Positions 28,559 to 37,657 of a stretch of 64,000 nucleotides of DNA are shown here, piece by piece. Below the pieces are notes generated by a model. The model worked only from the letters and a program-made list of their open reading frames with translations. It was not told where the DNA came from and ran no database searches. Where the stretch lies: positions 1,224,390-1,288,389 of the forward strand of contig NZ_KV917375.1 of assembly GCF_002019665.1 (NCBI RefSeq). The letters are read 5' to 3'. Position numbers and translations under genes: made by a program. Position 1 is the stretch's first letter; each line of letters starts with the position of its first letter. This stretch comes from Sutcliffiella halmapala (GTDB lineage Bacteria > Bacillota > Bacilli > Bacillales > Bacillaceae_I).

Positions 28559-29590
28559 ATGAAAGCAAAGGTTGCAATTAATGGTTTTGGACGAATTGGG
28601 AGAATGGTATTTAGACGTGCCATCCAAGAGGAAGGTTTAAATATTGTTGCAATCAATGCGAGCTATCCAGCCGAAACGTTAGCTCATTTAATTAAGTATG
28701 ACACAAACCATGGGCGTTTCGACGCAGATGTATATGCACAAGACGACGCGCTTGTTGTAAATGGAAAGCGCATTCAATTAGTAAATAACCGCAATCCTGA
28801 GGAATTACCTTGGAAGGAAATGAACATAGATATCGTTATTGAAGCTACAGGGAAATTTAATGCTCGAGACAAAGCGGCGCTACATTTAAAAGCTGGTGCC
28901 AAAAGAGTTATTCTAACTGCTCCAGGTAAAGATGAAGACGTAACAATTGTCATGGGTGTAAATGATGAGGTTTTAGATTTAGATAAGCATTATGTCATTT
29001 CTAACGCTTCTTGTACTACAAATTGCTTAGCGCCGGTTGTGAAAGTATTAGACCAGCAATTCGGAATTGAAAATGGGTTAATGACAACGGTTCATGCCTA
29101 TACGAATGACCAGAAAAATATTGATAATCCACATAAAGATTTACGTCGTGCGAGAGCGTGCGGTCAGTCTATTATTCCTACTTCGACTGGGGCGGCAAAG
29201 GCGTTGTCACTTGTTTTACCACATCTTAAAGGGAAACTGCATGGAATGGCATTACGCGTACCTACGCCAAATGTCTCACTAGTAGATCTAGTAGTGGATT
29301 TGAAGCAGCCTGTCACTGTCGACGATGTTAATGATGCATTTCAATCTGCAGCAATTGGTTCTTTAGACGGGATTTTAGGTATTACGATGGAGCCATTAGT
29401 ATCTGTTGACTTCAATACGAACCCACATTCTGCTGTCATTGATGGTTTATCTACGATGGTAATGGGGGAAACCAAGGTGAAAGTTTTAGCATGGTATGAC
29501 AATGAGTGGGGTTATTCTTGTCGAGTAGTCGACTTAGTTCATTATGTAGCTGAAAAAATGGTAGAAGCGAAAGAAGTAATGGCTGGTTAG
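28559..29590 (+). CDS. gapB: Glyceraldehyde-3-phosphate dehydrogenase, gluconeogenic (GapB)
   Basis: 343 residues. N-terminal INGFGRIGRMVFRRA binds the cofactor; catalytic SNASCTTNCLAPV (Cys) and WYDNEWGYSCRVVDLVHY are present. In Bacillus two paralogues exist: GapA for glycolysis and GapB, preferring NADP, for gluconeogenesis. Neighbours (coaE before, speD after) and the CcpN boxes identify this as GapB. Begins at the ATG at 28559 after AAAAGGGGAA. Confidence 0.95.
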   Translation: MKAKVAINGFGRIGRMVFRRAIQEEGLNIVAINASYPAETLAHLIKYDTNHGRFDADVYAQDDALVVNGKRIQLVNNRNPEELPWKEMNIDIVIEATGKFNARDKAALHLKAGAKRVILTAPGKDEDVTIVMGVNDEVLDLDKHYVISNASCTTNCLAPVVKVLDQQFGIENGLMTTVHAYTNDQKNIDNPHKDLRRARACGQSIIPTSTGAAKALSLVLPHLKGKLHGMALRVPTPNVSLVDLVVDLKQPVTVDDVNDAFQSAAIGSLDGILGITMEPLVSVDFNTNPHSAVIDGLSTMVMGETKVKVLAWYDNEWGYSCRVVDLVHYVAEKMVEAKEVMAG

Positions 29591-29620
29591 AAGTTTAATA
29601 AATCATGTGAAAAGTTTTTT

Positions 29621-29652
29621 AAAGCGATTAACGATTTCGTTAATCGCTTTTT
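29621..29652 (+). terminator. gapB terminator
   Basis: AAAGCGATTAACGA / TCGTTAATCGCTTT, perfect stem with a short loop and T-tail. It separates gapB from speD. Confidence 0.93.
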
Positions 29653-29730
29653 CCTGTGGGATTTCCGAAAGGATGAGCGTTTTTTTAGAGGCGAATTTCC
29701 TTTCAAAATAAAAAAAGTCAAAAAAGCCTG

Positions 29731-29759
29731 TTGCAAAACTAAACTAAAAACAGTATACT
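29731..29759 (+). promoter_or_regulatory. speD sigma-A promoter
   Basis: TTGCAA (29731-29736), 17-bp spacer, TATACT (29754-29759). Implies a leader of about 145 nt before the speD ATG. Confidence 0.75.
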
Positions 29760-29765
29760 ATTTTT

Positions 29766-29910
29766 CGTGAACTTCTTGAAACGATTATGTGGCTACTTAA
29801 AGGGTTAGGACCTCTCTGGACTAACTTTCCCCCGTGGTAGTAATACATTAATCAATTATTATCTTTGAGGATTTCATGTATTCTAAAAAAAGTTAAAGGG
29901 GGAACGTGAG
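29766..29910 (+). promoter_or_regulatory. speD 5' leader with possible Shine-Dalgarno sequestering element
   Basis: Long untranslated leader. AAAGGGTTAG (29799-29808) can pair with CTAAC (29821-29825) and the following Ts. Next to it, TTCCCCC (29827-29833) is complementary to GGGGGAA (29898-29904), which contains the speD ribosome binding site. The two pairings are close enough to compete, so a translational switch is possible. I do not recognise it as a named riboswitch. Confidence 0.4.
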
Positions 29911-30285
29911 ATGGAAACAGTAGGTCGTCACGTTATTTCAGAATTATGGGGTTGCGATTTTGATAAGTTAAATGATATGGACTACATTGAAAAAACATTC
30001 GTTGATGCTGCGTTAAAATCTGGAGCAGAGGTTCGTGAGGTTGCATTTCACAAATTTGCACCACAAGGAGTTAGCGGAGTAGTAATCATTTCTGAATCTC
30101 ATTTAACTATTCATAGTTTCCCAGAGCACGGATATGCTAGCATTGACGTTTATACATGCGGTGAGTTAGATCCTAATATATCTGCTGATTATATTGCTGA
30201 AGCATTGAATGCTCAAACGCGTGAAACAATCGAGCTTCCACGTGGAATGGGTCCTGTTCAAGTAAACAAAGCAAAAGCACTTTAA
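29911..30285 (+). CDS. speD: S-adenosylmethionine decarboxylase proenzyme
   Basis: Pyruvoyl enzyme making decarboxylated SAM for spermidine synthesis, 124 residues, the short prokaryotic form. The self-cleavage Glu-Ser lies in [20 protein letters not shown] (Ser becomes the pyruvoyl group); [11 protein letters not shown] and the C-terminal RGMGPVQ follow. In B. subtilis speD is downstream of gapB; here a terminator and a promoter separate them. Confidence 0.95.
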   Translation: METVGRHVISELWGCDFDKLNDMDYIEKTFVDAALKSGAEVREVAFHKFAPQGVSGVVIISESHLTIHSFPEHGYASIDVYTCGELDPNISADYIAEALNAQTRETIELPRGMGPVQVNKAKAL

Positions 30286-30312
30286 AATTAAATCTAAATC
30301 GATTAGAATGGT

Positions 30313-30341
30313 AAGAGGTGTATAATATGCACCTCTTTTTA
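30313..30341 (+). terminator. speD terminator
   Basis: AAGAGGTG / CACCTCTT stem followed by T5. Confidence 0.85.
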
Positions 30342-30447
30342 TTATATCGTTTTCTTACATACATTTTTTGGATTTGCAGACTTAAGACATTTACATAACG
30401 AAAATAAAAAACATGTTAGTATAAAGATAAGGGGTTGTCTGATAATC

Positions 30448-30852
30448 GTGGGAGCCATACAAAAGTTAAAAACCATACTATCTACTCATACTGAAACAAG
30501 AGAGAATCATTTTGATGAGGAATTGCGAAGTCATTATTATAAAGTTACCAATAAAAACGCAATTAAAGCTTTACAAGAGATGTTTCAAAAACTGAATGGC
30601 TATACAGTGAAGTCTATTTCAGAGGAACATGGAGAAATTGCGGTTCATGTTAACAAAGGAAAAAAAGCATTTATGGTAGTAACGGTAATATCAGTAAGAC
30701 CGTTTGAAACAGCCATTGATTTTTCAGTTACAACAGACACAGCGATCCTACCGTTTGATTTTGGATATAGTCGCAAGTTAATTTTACAAACGTATAAGGA
30801 ATTAAATAAAACACTTACCTATATAGGTTCTGGATTAAATTCAGAAAGATAA
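30448..30852 (+). CDS. Conserved hypothetical cytosolic protein
   Basis: 134 residues, no signal peptide or membrane helix. The core contains LRSHYYKVTNKNAIKALQEMF and VISVRPFETAIDFSVTTDT, typical in feel of a small conserved Bacillus family between speD and nrdR that is usually annotated only as cytosolic protein. GTG at 30448 is the first start; its AAGGGG site is 13 bp away, longer than ideal, so translation may be weak or the start differently placed. Function unknown. Confidence 0.65.
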   Translation: MGAIQKLKTILSTHTETRENHFDEELRSHYYKVTNKNAIKALQEMFQKLNGYTVKSISEEHGEIAVHVNKGKKAFMVVTVISVRPFETAIDFSVTTDTAILPFDFGYSRKLILQTYKELNKTLTYIGSGLNSER

Positions 30853-30883
30853 ATAATGGGATGGAAATGGAGCTGAAGCCCTC

Positions 30884-31345
30884 ATGAAATGCCCTGCTTG
30901 TCAACATAATGGCACAAAGGTGTTAGATTCAAGACCAGTGGAAGAAGGTCGCTCTATTCGAAGACGAAGAGAGTGTGAGTCATGTTCCTATCGCTTCACC
31001 ACCTTTGAAAAAGTAGAAGAGATGCCTTTAATCGTTGTGAAGAAAGAAGGAATCAGGGAAGAGTTTAGCAGAGAAAAGGTTCTTCGTGGACTTATTAAAG
31101 CATGTGAAAAAAGACCTGTTGCCTTAAAGCAGCTTGAAGATATAGTGATGGAAGTAGAAAAGGAATTACGTAATATTGGAATTTCTGAAGTGAAGAGTGA
31201 CACTGTCGGAGAAATGGTGATGGAACGACTCTCAAAAATTGACGAAGTAGCCTATGTGCGTTTTGCTTCTGTCTATCGACAATTTAAAGATATTAATGTA
31301 TTTCTTGATGAATTAAAAGAAATCATTGAAAAGGAAAGAAAATAA
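30884..31345 (+). CDS. nrdR: Transcriptional repressor NrdR
   Basis: Zinc-ribbon and ATP-cone regulator of ribonucleotide reductase genes, 153 residues. N-terminal ribbon [18 protein letters not shown] ... [12 protein letters not shown] with four Cys; the ATP-cone follows ([20 protein letters not shown]). It binds NrdR boxes according to (d)ATP level. Its place just upstream of dnaB is conserved in Bacillus. Confidence 0.95.
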   Translation: MKCPACQHNGTKVLDSRPVEEGRSIRRRRECESCSYRFTTFEKVEEMPLIVVKKEGIREEFSREKVLRGLIKACEKRPVALKQLEDIVMEVEKELRNIGISEVKSDTVGEMVMERLSKIDEVAYVRFASVYRQFKDINVFLDELKEIIEKERK

Positions 31346-31360
31346 ACTAGCGATACTAAG

Positions 31361-31391
31361 AAACAGAGAGGATAAGTGCCTCTCTGTTTTC
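31361..31391 (+). terminator. nrdR terminator
   Basis: Perfect stem AAACAGAGAGG / CCTCTCTGTTT, 7-nt loop, then a short T-rich tail. It separates nrdR from dnaB. Confidence 0.8.
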
Positions 31392-31430
31392 AAGTTTTTA
31401 ACTTTTAGCAAAGAAAGGTTTGGGTGTTTC

Positions 31431-32852
31431 ATGCCAGAGCGCCATTGGAAAGAATTAGTGCCAATCGATCGATTTATTGTTCGTACAAGTGGAGTTCTTC
31501 AACATTTTGATCAGAAAGTGTTAACGATGCTATATCAACCTTTACTCGGATATAGAGGCTTTAGTCTATTTATGACTCTTTGGAGTGAACTAGAGCAAGA
31601 GCGCTTATGGGGAGAAGAAACAACCCATCATGGCATAATGACCACGATGCAATGTAATTTAAAGGATATCCATCAAGAACGGTTAAAGCTTGAGGGAATC
31701 GGTCTTTTAAAAACATGGGTAAAGGAAGATGACCATTCTAGAACATTTATTTATGAGCTTCAACCTCCACTTTCTCCGGATGCATTCTTTTCAGAGCCAA
31801 TGCTTACCATCTACCTCTATAATCGATTAGGAAAAAATAAATATTTAAGTGTAAAAAAATATTTCTCTGACGATGTGATCCCGGAAACTGAGTATAAGCA
31901 AATTACACGCCAATTTAGCGATGTTTTTCAATCCGTTCAAGCAGAAAACATGGTGTACGCAACAAATGAGGAAACGATGGAAGAGTTAAAACTCTCAGAT
32001 GATTTGGAATGGGTGGGACGTAAAGAAGGAAACGAACCGGCAGTTGGAATGGCTGAATTTGATTTTGACCTTTTTTACGCTGGTCTATCTGATGTTGTTA
32101 TCCCGAAAAAAGCCATCACCGCAAAAGTAAAGCAAGCAATCCAAAAATTATCCTTTATTTATCATATTGATCCAATCTCCATGAAGGATTTAATGATGAA
32201 TGTTATTGATGAAGAGGAAAAGATCGATTTAGAAAAACTTCGAAAAGTTGCACGAGACTGGTATCAGCTCGAATTTCAAAATGAATTACCATCATTAGTG
32301 GAAAAAACACAGCCAGCTAATTTAAAGCAATTTACGGATAGAAAGCCTGCTTCTAAAGAAGAGCTACTTATTCAACAGTTAGAAAATGTTTCGCCAAAAC
32401 ATATGCTTACAGATCTCTCAGGTGGGGCTGAGCCGTCTGTTTCTGACTTACGTATTGTGGAAGATGTGATGTTTAAACAGCAGCTATCTCCAGGCGTGGT
32501 AAATGTATTGTTGTATTATGTTCTATTGAAAACAGATATGAAGCTCAATCGTAAATATGTAGAGAAAATTGCAAGCCATTGGGCTCGTAAACAGGTGAAG
32601 ACAGTAAGTGAAGCGATGGAGCTTGCGAAAGAAGAACATCGCCAATATCAAAACTGGGCGGAAACGAAAACAACAACGAAGACCACCAGTAATTTCACCA
32701 AAGAAAAACAAGTTCGCAATCGTTTCGTGAGTCAACCTGAGACGGCGGAAGGCGATGCAGAGAGTTTCCAAGCTGTTCAGGAAGATGAAAAACAAAAACT
32801 GGCAGAGCGATTAGAAAAGTTAAGGAACAAGAAGATAAAGATAGATAGGTAA
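31431..32852 (+). CDS. dnaB: Replication initiation and membrane attachment protein DnaB
   Basis: Co-loader of the replicative helicase at oriC and restart sites in Bacillus (not the E. coli DnaB helicase). 473 residues from the ATG at 31431, starting MPERHWKELVPIDRF, close to the B. subtilis protein in length. Residues ~1-130 are the winged-helix oligomerisation domain (MLYQPLLGYRGFSLFMTLW), and ~300-420 contain the DnaB_2/DnaD-like domain (VLLYYVLLKTDMKLNRKYVEKIASHWARK). In B. subtilis it is followed directly by dnaI; here a terminator follows instead (see findings). Confidence 0.92.
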   Translation: MPERHWKELVPIDRFIVRTSGVLQHFDQKVLTMLYQPLLGYRGFSLFMTLWSELEQERLWGEETTHHGIMTTMQCNLKDIHQERLKLEGIGLLKTWVKEDDHSRTFIYELQPPLSPDAFFSEPMLTIYLYNRLGKNKYLSVKKYFSDDVIPETEYKQITRQFSDVFQSVQAENMVYATNEETMEELKLSDDLEWVGRKEGNEPAVGMAEFDFDLFYAGLSDVVIPKKAITAKVKQAIQKLSFIYHIDPISMKDLMMNVIDEEEKIDLEKLRKVARDWYQLEFQNELPSLVEKTQPANLKQFTDRKPASKEELLIQQLENVSPKHMLTDLSGGAEPSVSDLRIVEDVMFKQQLSPGVVNVLLYYVLLKTDMKLNRKYVEKIASHWARKQVKTVSEAMELAKEEHRQYQNWAETKTTTKTTSNFTKEKQVRNRFVSQPETAEGDAESFQAVQEDEKQKLAERLEKLRNKKIKIDR

Positions 32853-32859
32853 GTCACAT

Positions 32860-32903
32860 AAGGCTCTTCCACTGACTCGTACAATCGGTGGCGGGGCTTT
32901 TTT
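32860..32903 (+). terminator. Terminator directly after dnaB
   Basis: A 13-pair stem with one mismatch: AAGGCTCTTCCAC on the left, GTGGCGGGGCTT on the right, several G.T pairs, then T-rich. It starts 7 bp after the dnaB stop, where dnaI would be expected. Confidence 0.7.
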
Positions 32904-33031
32904 GTAGAGTAAAGGTGTAAGCCACCACTTATTCAAGTAGTAAAATCATCGTTCCTCTCTCAATATTATTATCATTTTTTTCTACCCACCTCCATATACA
33001 TAGAAACAGGTGTATCAAAGGGGGGACAAAC

Positions 33032-33868
33032 TTGTTTGAGATTTCCTTTCGCAATGAATTGGATGCTAAGACAGTGTTTTTAAGTATACATGCGACAAAT
33101 CCTGAAAGTGATTCTATCCTTTCTTTACATAAAGAAAAAATCGTAGTGGAATCAAAGGATATCTTTTTTTTCAAAAATACAATAATACCTGCACTTAAAG
33201 GATTTATTACAAAGGTGAAGGAGAAGGAATGGATTATTTCAATATTAGAAAACTCTTTTTACTATAGGGACGAAGAAGAGCATGAGCAAATTCTATGTAT
33301 CTTTCAATCTATCATGCAAGGAGAAAGGCAGGATATTCCTAACCTGCCTCCTATTAAAGAAAGAGAGAATCATCTAGACGCTACTATTGAAGCCTTTTTT
33401 CTCGAGCCGGTTTCCTTTTCATTTGATTCTTTTCTAACTTTTCGCTTAAAAGAATATTTTGATGTGTTGCAAGTATATGTAGAAGCAGCGATTGATGAAT
33501 ATAAGTTAGAACAAGAATACCAAACATTTATTTATCAATTACGTGACCTTTTATCTTCGACAGAATCGAAATTAAAAGAAGTACATTTAGTTTACCAGTA
33601 TCAATTTGATTTTTATGATGAAACACATAAGCATATCCATAAAAATCAACTTATTAAGTATATGAATCGAACCCACTTTAATAATTATGCTTATTATATT
33701 GATTCAGTCGTATTAGCACCGCTTGTTTCCATCGCTCCAGAAAAGCTTTATCTATATACGGACAATATCGACCATCAGCTTGTGGAAACCATACGTAATA
33801 TATTTGATGAGAGAGCGGTTATCCTTCCTTATCGTTATTTTGGGCTAAAAAAAAGTAAAATAGATTAA
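33032..33868 (+). CDS. ytxC: Putative sporulation protein YtxC
   Basis: 278-residue protein of the YtxC family, known from Bacillus as a sporulation-associated protein of unknown mechanism. TTG start at 33032 behind GGGGGG. No signal peptide; the sequence is rich in Phe, Tyr and acidic residues (FDSFLTFRLKEYFDVLQVYV, then YKLEQEYQTFIYQLRDLL), consistent with a soluble helical protein. It usually follows dnaI and precedes thrS; here it follows dnaB. Confidence 0.82.
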   Translation: MFEISFRNELDAKTVFLSIHATNPESDSILSLHKEKIVVESKDIFFFKNTIIPALKGFITKVKEKEWIISILENSFYYRDEEEHEQILCIFQSIMQGERQDIPNLPPIKERENHLDATIEAFFLEPVSFSFDSFLTFRLKEYFDVLQVYVEAAIDEYKLEQEYQTFIYQLRDLLSSTESKLKEVHLVYQYQFDFYDETHKHIHKNQLIKYMNRTHFNNYAYYIDSVVLAPLVSIAPEKLYLYTDNIDHQLVETIRNIFDERAVILPYRYFGLKKSKID

Positions 33869-33877
33869 TTCGTGTAC

Positions 33878-33906
33878 TTGATTTTCCTAGTAGTGGAGAA
33901 TATAAT
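33878..33906 (+). promoter_or_regulatory. thrS sigma-A promoter
   Basis: TTGATT (33878-33883), 17-bp spacer, TATAAT (33901-33906), upstream of the T-box leader. Confidence 0.75.
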
Positions 33907-33934
33907 AACGTACATATTATACTTTTTTATAACC

Positions 33935-34212
33935 CACAAGTAATGATGAGGACTTGAGTGATTGAATACGAATTTCAGAGAGGGAAGTCATTGGCTGTAA
34001 ACTTCCTATTACGATTGATTCACTTACCACCTCTAAACTTCAGCAGTGAAACAAAGTAGCTGTTGACGGGAAACCCCCGTTACCCTAACGAAGCCATCTT
34101 TAGTTGGATGCTTATTTTTCAAAATGAGCACCATGGAAGAAAAGATGGGAACTTGGGTGGAAACACGGATATTAAACTCGTCCCTTTTTATAAGGGGCGG
34201 GTTTTTTTATTT
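33935..34212 (+). promoter_or_regulatory. T-box riboswitch controlling thrS (Thr specifier)
   Basis: A long leader with Stem I, a likely ACC threonine specifier (34026-34028, followed by the conserved A), a T-box motif that is variant here (GGGTGGAAACACGG, 34155-34168, in place of the more usual form with ACCGCG), and a terminator (AAACTCGTCCC / GGGGCGGGTTT, 34174-34205, then T-run). Uncharged tRNA-Thr would stabilise the antiterminator and allow thrS transcription. Confidence 0.85.
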
Positions 34213-34241
34213 TTAAAAATAAATATGAAGGAGTGACAGGG

Positions 34242-36173
34242 ATGTCTGAATTAATTAAAATCACATTTCCAGATGGAGCAGTTAAGGAGTTTGCACGTGG
34301 TACGACAACAGAAGATATCGCGGCATCCATTAGTCCTGGTCTAAAGAAAAAAGCTATTGCTGGGAAACTTAATGGAGAATTGGTGGATCTTCGTTCTCCG
34401 ATTGAAATAGATGGAGAACTTAGCATTGTTATGCAGGACACAGACGAAGCGTTGGGTGTTATGCGTCACAGTACAGCCCATTTGATGGCCCAAGCAATCA
34501 AACGCTTATATGGTAATGTAAAGCTTGGTATCGGTCCAGTAATTGAAAATGGTTTTTACTATGATATTGATCTAGAAGAGCCGTTAACTCCGGAAGATCT
34601 ACCGAAAATCGAAAAAGAAATGAAAAAGATTGTAAGTGAAAATCTAGATGTAATTCGTGTGGAAGTGAGCAGAGAAGAAGCTTTAAGTCGCTACGAAGTA
34701 CTAAACGATGAGCTAAAGCTTGAGCTTATTCGTGAATTGCCAGAAGGAGAAGCCATTTCGATTTATGAGCAGGGCGAATTTTTTGACCTTTGTCGTGGAA
34801 TTCATGTTCCTTCCACTGGGAAAATCAAAGAATTTAAGCTTTTAAGTATTGCTGGGGCTTACTGGAGAGGTAATAGCGATAATAAAATGCTCCAACGTAT
34901 TTACGGAACAGCTTTTTTCAAAAAAGCAGAGCTTGATGAGCACCTTCGTTTATTAGAAGAAGCAAAGGAACGTGATCACCGTAAAATTGGGAAAGAGCTA
35001 GATTTATTTTTCAACTCCCAAAAGGTTGGTCAGGGCTTACCACTTTGGTTACCAAAGGGTGCAACAATTCGCCGTGTTATTGAGCGTTACATTGTTGATA
35101 AAGAAGTGAAGCTAGGCTATGACCATGTGTACACTCCGATAATGGGAAGTGTTGAGCTTTATAAAACTTCCGGACATTGGGATCACTATCAAGACGGAAT
35201 GTTCCCGCCAATGGAAATGGATAATGAGCAATTAGTGCTTCGTCCAATGAACTGTCCACATCATATGATGGTGTATAAAAACAGCATCCATAGCTATCGC
35301 CAGCTACCGGTTCGTATTGCGGAGCTTGGGACGATGCACCGTTATGAGATGTCTGGAGCTTTAGCAGGCCTTCAGCGTGTACGTGGAATGACGCTAAATG
35401 ATGCGCATATCTTTGTTCGTCCTGATCAGATTAAGGATGAGTTAAAGCGTGTCGTGAATCTTGTCTTGGAAGTATATAAAGACTTTGGCATCGAAGATTA
35501 CTCGTTCCGTTTATCCTATCGTGATCCAGAAAATAAAGAGAAATATTTTGACGATGATGCAATGTGGGAAAAAGCACAAAGCATGCTAAAAGAAGCAATG
35601 GATGAGCTTGAGCTGAATTATTTTGAAGCGATTGATGAAGCGGCGTTCTACGGACCGAAGCTAGACGTTCAAGTGCGCACAGCGTTAGGAAAAGAAGAAA
35701 CACTATCTACTGTCCAATTAGACTTCTTATTACCGGAGAAATTTGATCTTACTTATGTAGGAGAAGATGGCAAGCAACATCGTCCAGTTGTTATCCATCG
35801 CGGTGTTGTTTCGACAATGGAACGCTTCGTCGCTTTCTTAATTGAAGAATACAAAGGAGCTTTCCCTACATGGTTAGCACCTGTTCAAGTCCAAGTCATT
35901 CCAGTTTCACCAGATGCGCATTTTGACTATGCAAAAGAAGTCCAAGATTTACTAAAAGCAGAAGGACTTCGTGTGGAACTTGATGAAAGAAATGAAAAAA
36001 TCGGTTATAAAATCCGTGAAGCACAAATGCAGAAGATTCCTTACATGCTAGTGCTTGGAGACAATGAAATCCAAGAGCGTGCAGTGAATGTTCGTAAATA
36101 TGGTGAGCAAAAATCAGAAACTGTTTCCTTAGAGACTTTTGTAGCAGAAATCGCGCAGGAAGTTAAACGATAA
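34242..36173 (+). CDS. thrS: Threonine-tRNA ligase
   Basis: Class II aminoacyl-tRNA synthetase, 643 residues from the ATG at 34242 (GGAG 8 bp before). Residues ~1-65 TGS domain; ~70-240 editing domain with [12 protein letters not shown] and [10 protein letters not shown]; catalytic core with [13 protein letters not shown] (zinc ligand Cys) and [19 protein letters not shown] (motif 2); anticodon-binding C-terminus. Transcription is controlled by the T-box upstream. Confidence 0.97.
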   Translation: MSELIKITFPDGAVKEFARGTTTEDIAASISPGLKKKAIAGKLNGELVDLRSPIEIDGELSIVMQDTDEALGVMRHSTAHLMAQAIKRLYGNVKLGIGPVIENGFYYDIDLEEPLTPEDLPKIEKEMKKIVSENLDVIRVEVSREEALSRYEVLNDELKLELIRELPEGEAISIYEQGEFFDLCRGIHVPSTGKIKEFKLLSIAGAYWRGNSDNKMLQRIYGTAFFKKAELDEHLRLLEEAKERDHRKIGKELDLFFNSQKVGQGLPLWLPKGATIRRVIERYIVDKEVKLGYDHVYTPIMGSVELYKTSGHWDHYQDGMFPPMEMDNEQLVLRPMNCPHHMMVYKNSIHSYRQLPVRIAELGTMHRYEMSGALAGLQRVRGMTLNDAHIFVRPDQIKDELKRVVNLVLEVYKDFGIEDYSFRLSYRDPENKEKYFDDDAMWEKAQSMLKEAMDELELNYFEAIDEAAFYGPKLDVQVRTALGKEETLSTVQLDFLLPEKFDLTYVGEDGKQHRPVVIHRGVVSTMERFVAFLIEEYKGAFPTWLAPVQVQVIPVSPDAHFDYAKEVQDLLKAEGLRVELDERNEKIGYKIREAQMQKIPYMLVLGDNEIQERAVNVRKYGEQKSETVSLETFVAEIAQEVKR

Positions 36174-36240
36174 AAAAAGTATTGCATAAGTGGAATATAT
36201 CTGATAGAATTTAAAACGTTGTTTCATTTGATACGAATTC

Positions 36241-36270
36241 TTGACAATTAATCATCATTAATGATATAGT
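36241..36270 (+). promoter_or_regulatory. infC operon sigma-A promoter
   Basis: TTGACA (36241-36246), 18-bp spacer, TATAGT (36265-36270). Confidence 0.8.
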
Positions 36271-36287
36271 AAACAAGGTCAAATTGA

Positions 36288-36430
36288 ATACTTGTTTGAG
36301 AACAAGAAGAAGCACCCGCTTCTCACCTGATTGACGCAGTAAATGCAGTTGGCAGGTTTTACGAGAAAGATTTTTATCTTTTACTTATCCAATCGTAAAG
36401 TGTGGGTGTTATATACATCCACACTTTTTT
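36288..36430 (+). promoter_or_regulatory. Ribosomal protein L20 leader (autoregulatory)
   Basis: The leader contains the segment CACCCGCTTCTCACCTGATT and a matching GGCAGGT downstream, as in the known L20 leader of Bacillus infC-rpmI-rplT operons, where L20 binds the mRNA and promotes early termination. A terminator is visible at 36397-36430 (AAAGTGTGG / CCACACTTT and T-run). Identification is from memory of the motif, not a covariance search. Confidence 0.78.
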
Positions 36431-36495
36431 GTTTGTACAAAAGTAAATTGTTCGTCAAACGGTGTTCGGAAAAAAAACCTTGGAGGTGGCTAATT

Positions 36496-37011
36496 ATTAG
36501 CAAGGACATGATGGTAAACGATGGCATTCGTGCTCGTGAAGTTCGTCTAATCGGTCAAAATGGAGACCAGCTTGGAATTAAGTCAAAACAGGAAGCTTTA
36601 GAAATAGCGACTCGTGCAAATCTTGACTTAGTAATGGTTGCGCCTAATGCGAAGCCTCCTGTATGTCGAATTATGGACTACGGAAAGTTCCGTTTCGAAC
36701 AACAGAAGAAAGATAAAGAAGCGCGTAAAAACCAAAAAGTGATCAACCTAAAAGAAGTTCGTTTAAGTCCTACTATTGATGAGCATGATTTCAATACGAA
36801 ACTTCGAAATGCAATTAAGTTCCTTGAAAAAGGGGACAAAGTAAAAGCTTCGATTCGATTCAAAGGTCGTGCAATTACACATAAACAAATTGGTCAACGT
36901 GTTCTTGATCGATTCTCTGCCGCTTGCGCAGAAGTAGCAACAATTGAGTCTCATCCAAAAATGGATGGACGTAGTATGTTCTTAGTACTAGCACCGAAAA
37001 ACGAAAAGTAA
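36496..37011 (+). CDS. infC: Translation initiation factor IF-3
   Basis: IF-3, 171 residues, blocks premature 50S joining and proofreads start codons. The start is taken as ATT at 36496: GGAGGTGG lies 6 bp upstream and the resulting N-terminus ([19 protein letters not shown]) aligns with other Bacillus IF-3s; no ATG/GTG/TTG suits. A rare AUU start is a known basis for IF-3 self-regulation. Two domains are seen ([19 protein letters not shown] linker region, [11 protein letters not shown] end). An ATG at 36508 would give a truncated protein. Confidence 0.93.
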   Translation: MSKDMMVNDGIRAREVRLIGQNGDQLGIKSKQEALEIATRANLDLVMVAPNAKPPVCRIMDYGKFRFEQQKKDKEARKNQKVINLKEVRLSPTIDEHDFNTKLRNAIKFLEKGDKVKASIRFKGRAITHKQIGQRVLDRFSAACAEVATIESHPKMDGRSMFLVLAPKNEK

Positions 37012-37031
37012 CGATATGAGGAGGAACACCC

Positions 37032-37232
37032 ATGCCTAAAATGAAAACTCATCGCGGATCAGCGAAAAGATTCAAGAAAACTGGATCTGGCCAACTGAAA
37101 CGTTCTCATGCTTACACAAGTCACTTATTCGCTAACAAGTCTCAGAAGCAAAAACGTAAACTACGTAAAGCTGCTGTAGTAAGCAAAGGCGATTTCAAAC
37201 GCATCCGTCACATGTTAGACAACTTAAGATAA
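37032..37232 (+). CDS. rpmI: 50S ribosomal protein L35
   Basis: 66 residues, basic, beginning [20 protein letters not shown] after Met. GAGGAGG ribosome binding site. Lies between infC and rplT with 20 bp and 23 bp gaps. Confidence 0.97.
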   Translation: MPKMKTHRGSAKRFKKTGSGQLKRSHAYTSHLFANKSQKQKRKLRKAAVVSKGDFKRIRHMLDNLR

Positions 37233-37255
37233 TATTTAATTAGGAGGGAAATAAT

Positions 37256-37615
37256 ATGCCAAGAGTTAAAGGCGGTACAGTAACACGCCAACGTCGTAAA
37301 AAAGTCATTAAATTAGCTAAAGGTTATTACGGTTCTAAACACACTTTATATAAAGTAGCAAATCAACAAGTAATGAAATCATTAATGTACGCTTATCGTG
37401 ATCGTCGTCAAAAGAAACGTGACTTCCGTAAGCTTTGGATCGCTCGTATCAACGCAGCGGCTCGCATGAATGGTCTTTCTTACAGCCGTTTAATGCACGG
37501 ATTAAAAGTAGCTGGTATTGAAGTAAACCGCAAAATGTTAGCTGAGCTAGCAGTTAGCGATGAAAAAGCATTTGCTGAATTAGCAACTGCTGCAAAAAGC
37601 AGCTTAAATAAATAA
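37256..37615 (+). CDS. rplT: 50S ribosomal protein L20
   Basis: 119 residues, starting [19 protein letters not shown] after Met; very basic N-terminal extension that binds 23S rRNA, followed by the helical domain. L20 is also the effector of the leader at 36288. Last gene of the operon. Confidence 0.97.
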   Translation: MPRVKGGTVTRQRRKKVIKLAKGYYGSKHTLYKVANQQVMKSLMYAYRDRRQKKRDFRKLWIARINAAARMNGLSYSRLMHGLKVAGIEVNRKMLAELAVSDEKAFAELATAAKSSLNK

Positions 37616-37623
37616 TTTTTCTT

Positions 37624-37655
37624 AAAGAGGCTATATTTCGATATAGTCTCTTTTA
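37624..37655 (+). terminator. rplT terminator, target of the group IIC intron
   Basis: AAAGAGGCTATAT / ATATAGTCTCTTT with a TTCG loop and TTTTA tail. The group II intron begins only 3-5 bp later. Confidence 0.93.
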
Positions 37656-37657
37656 TT

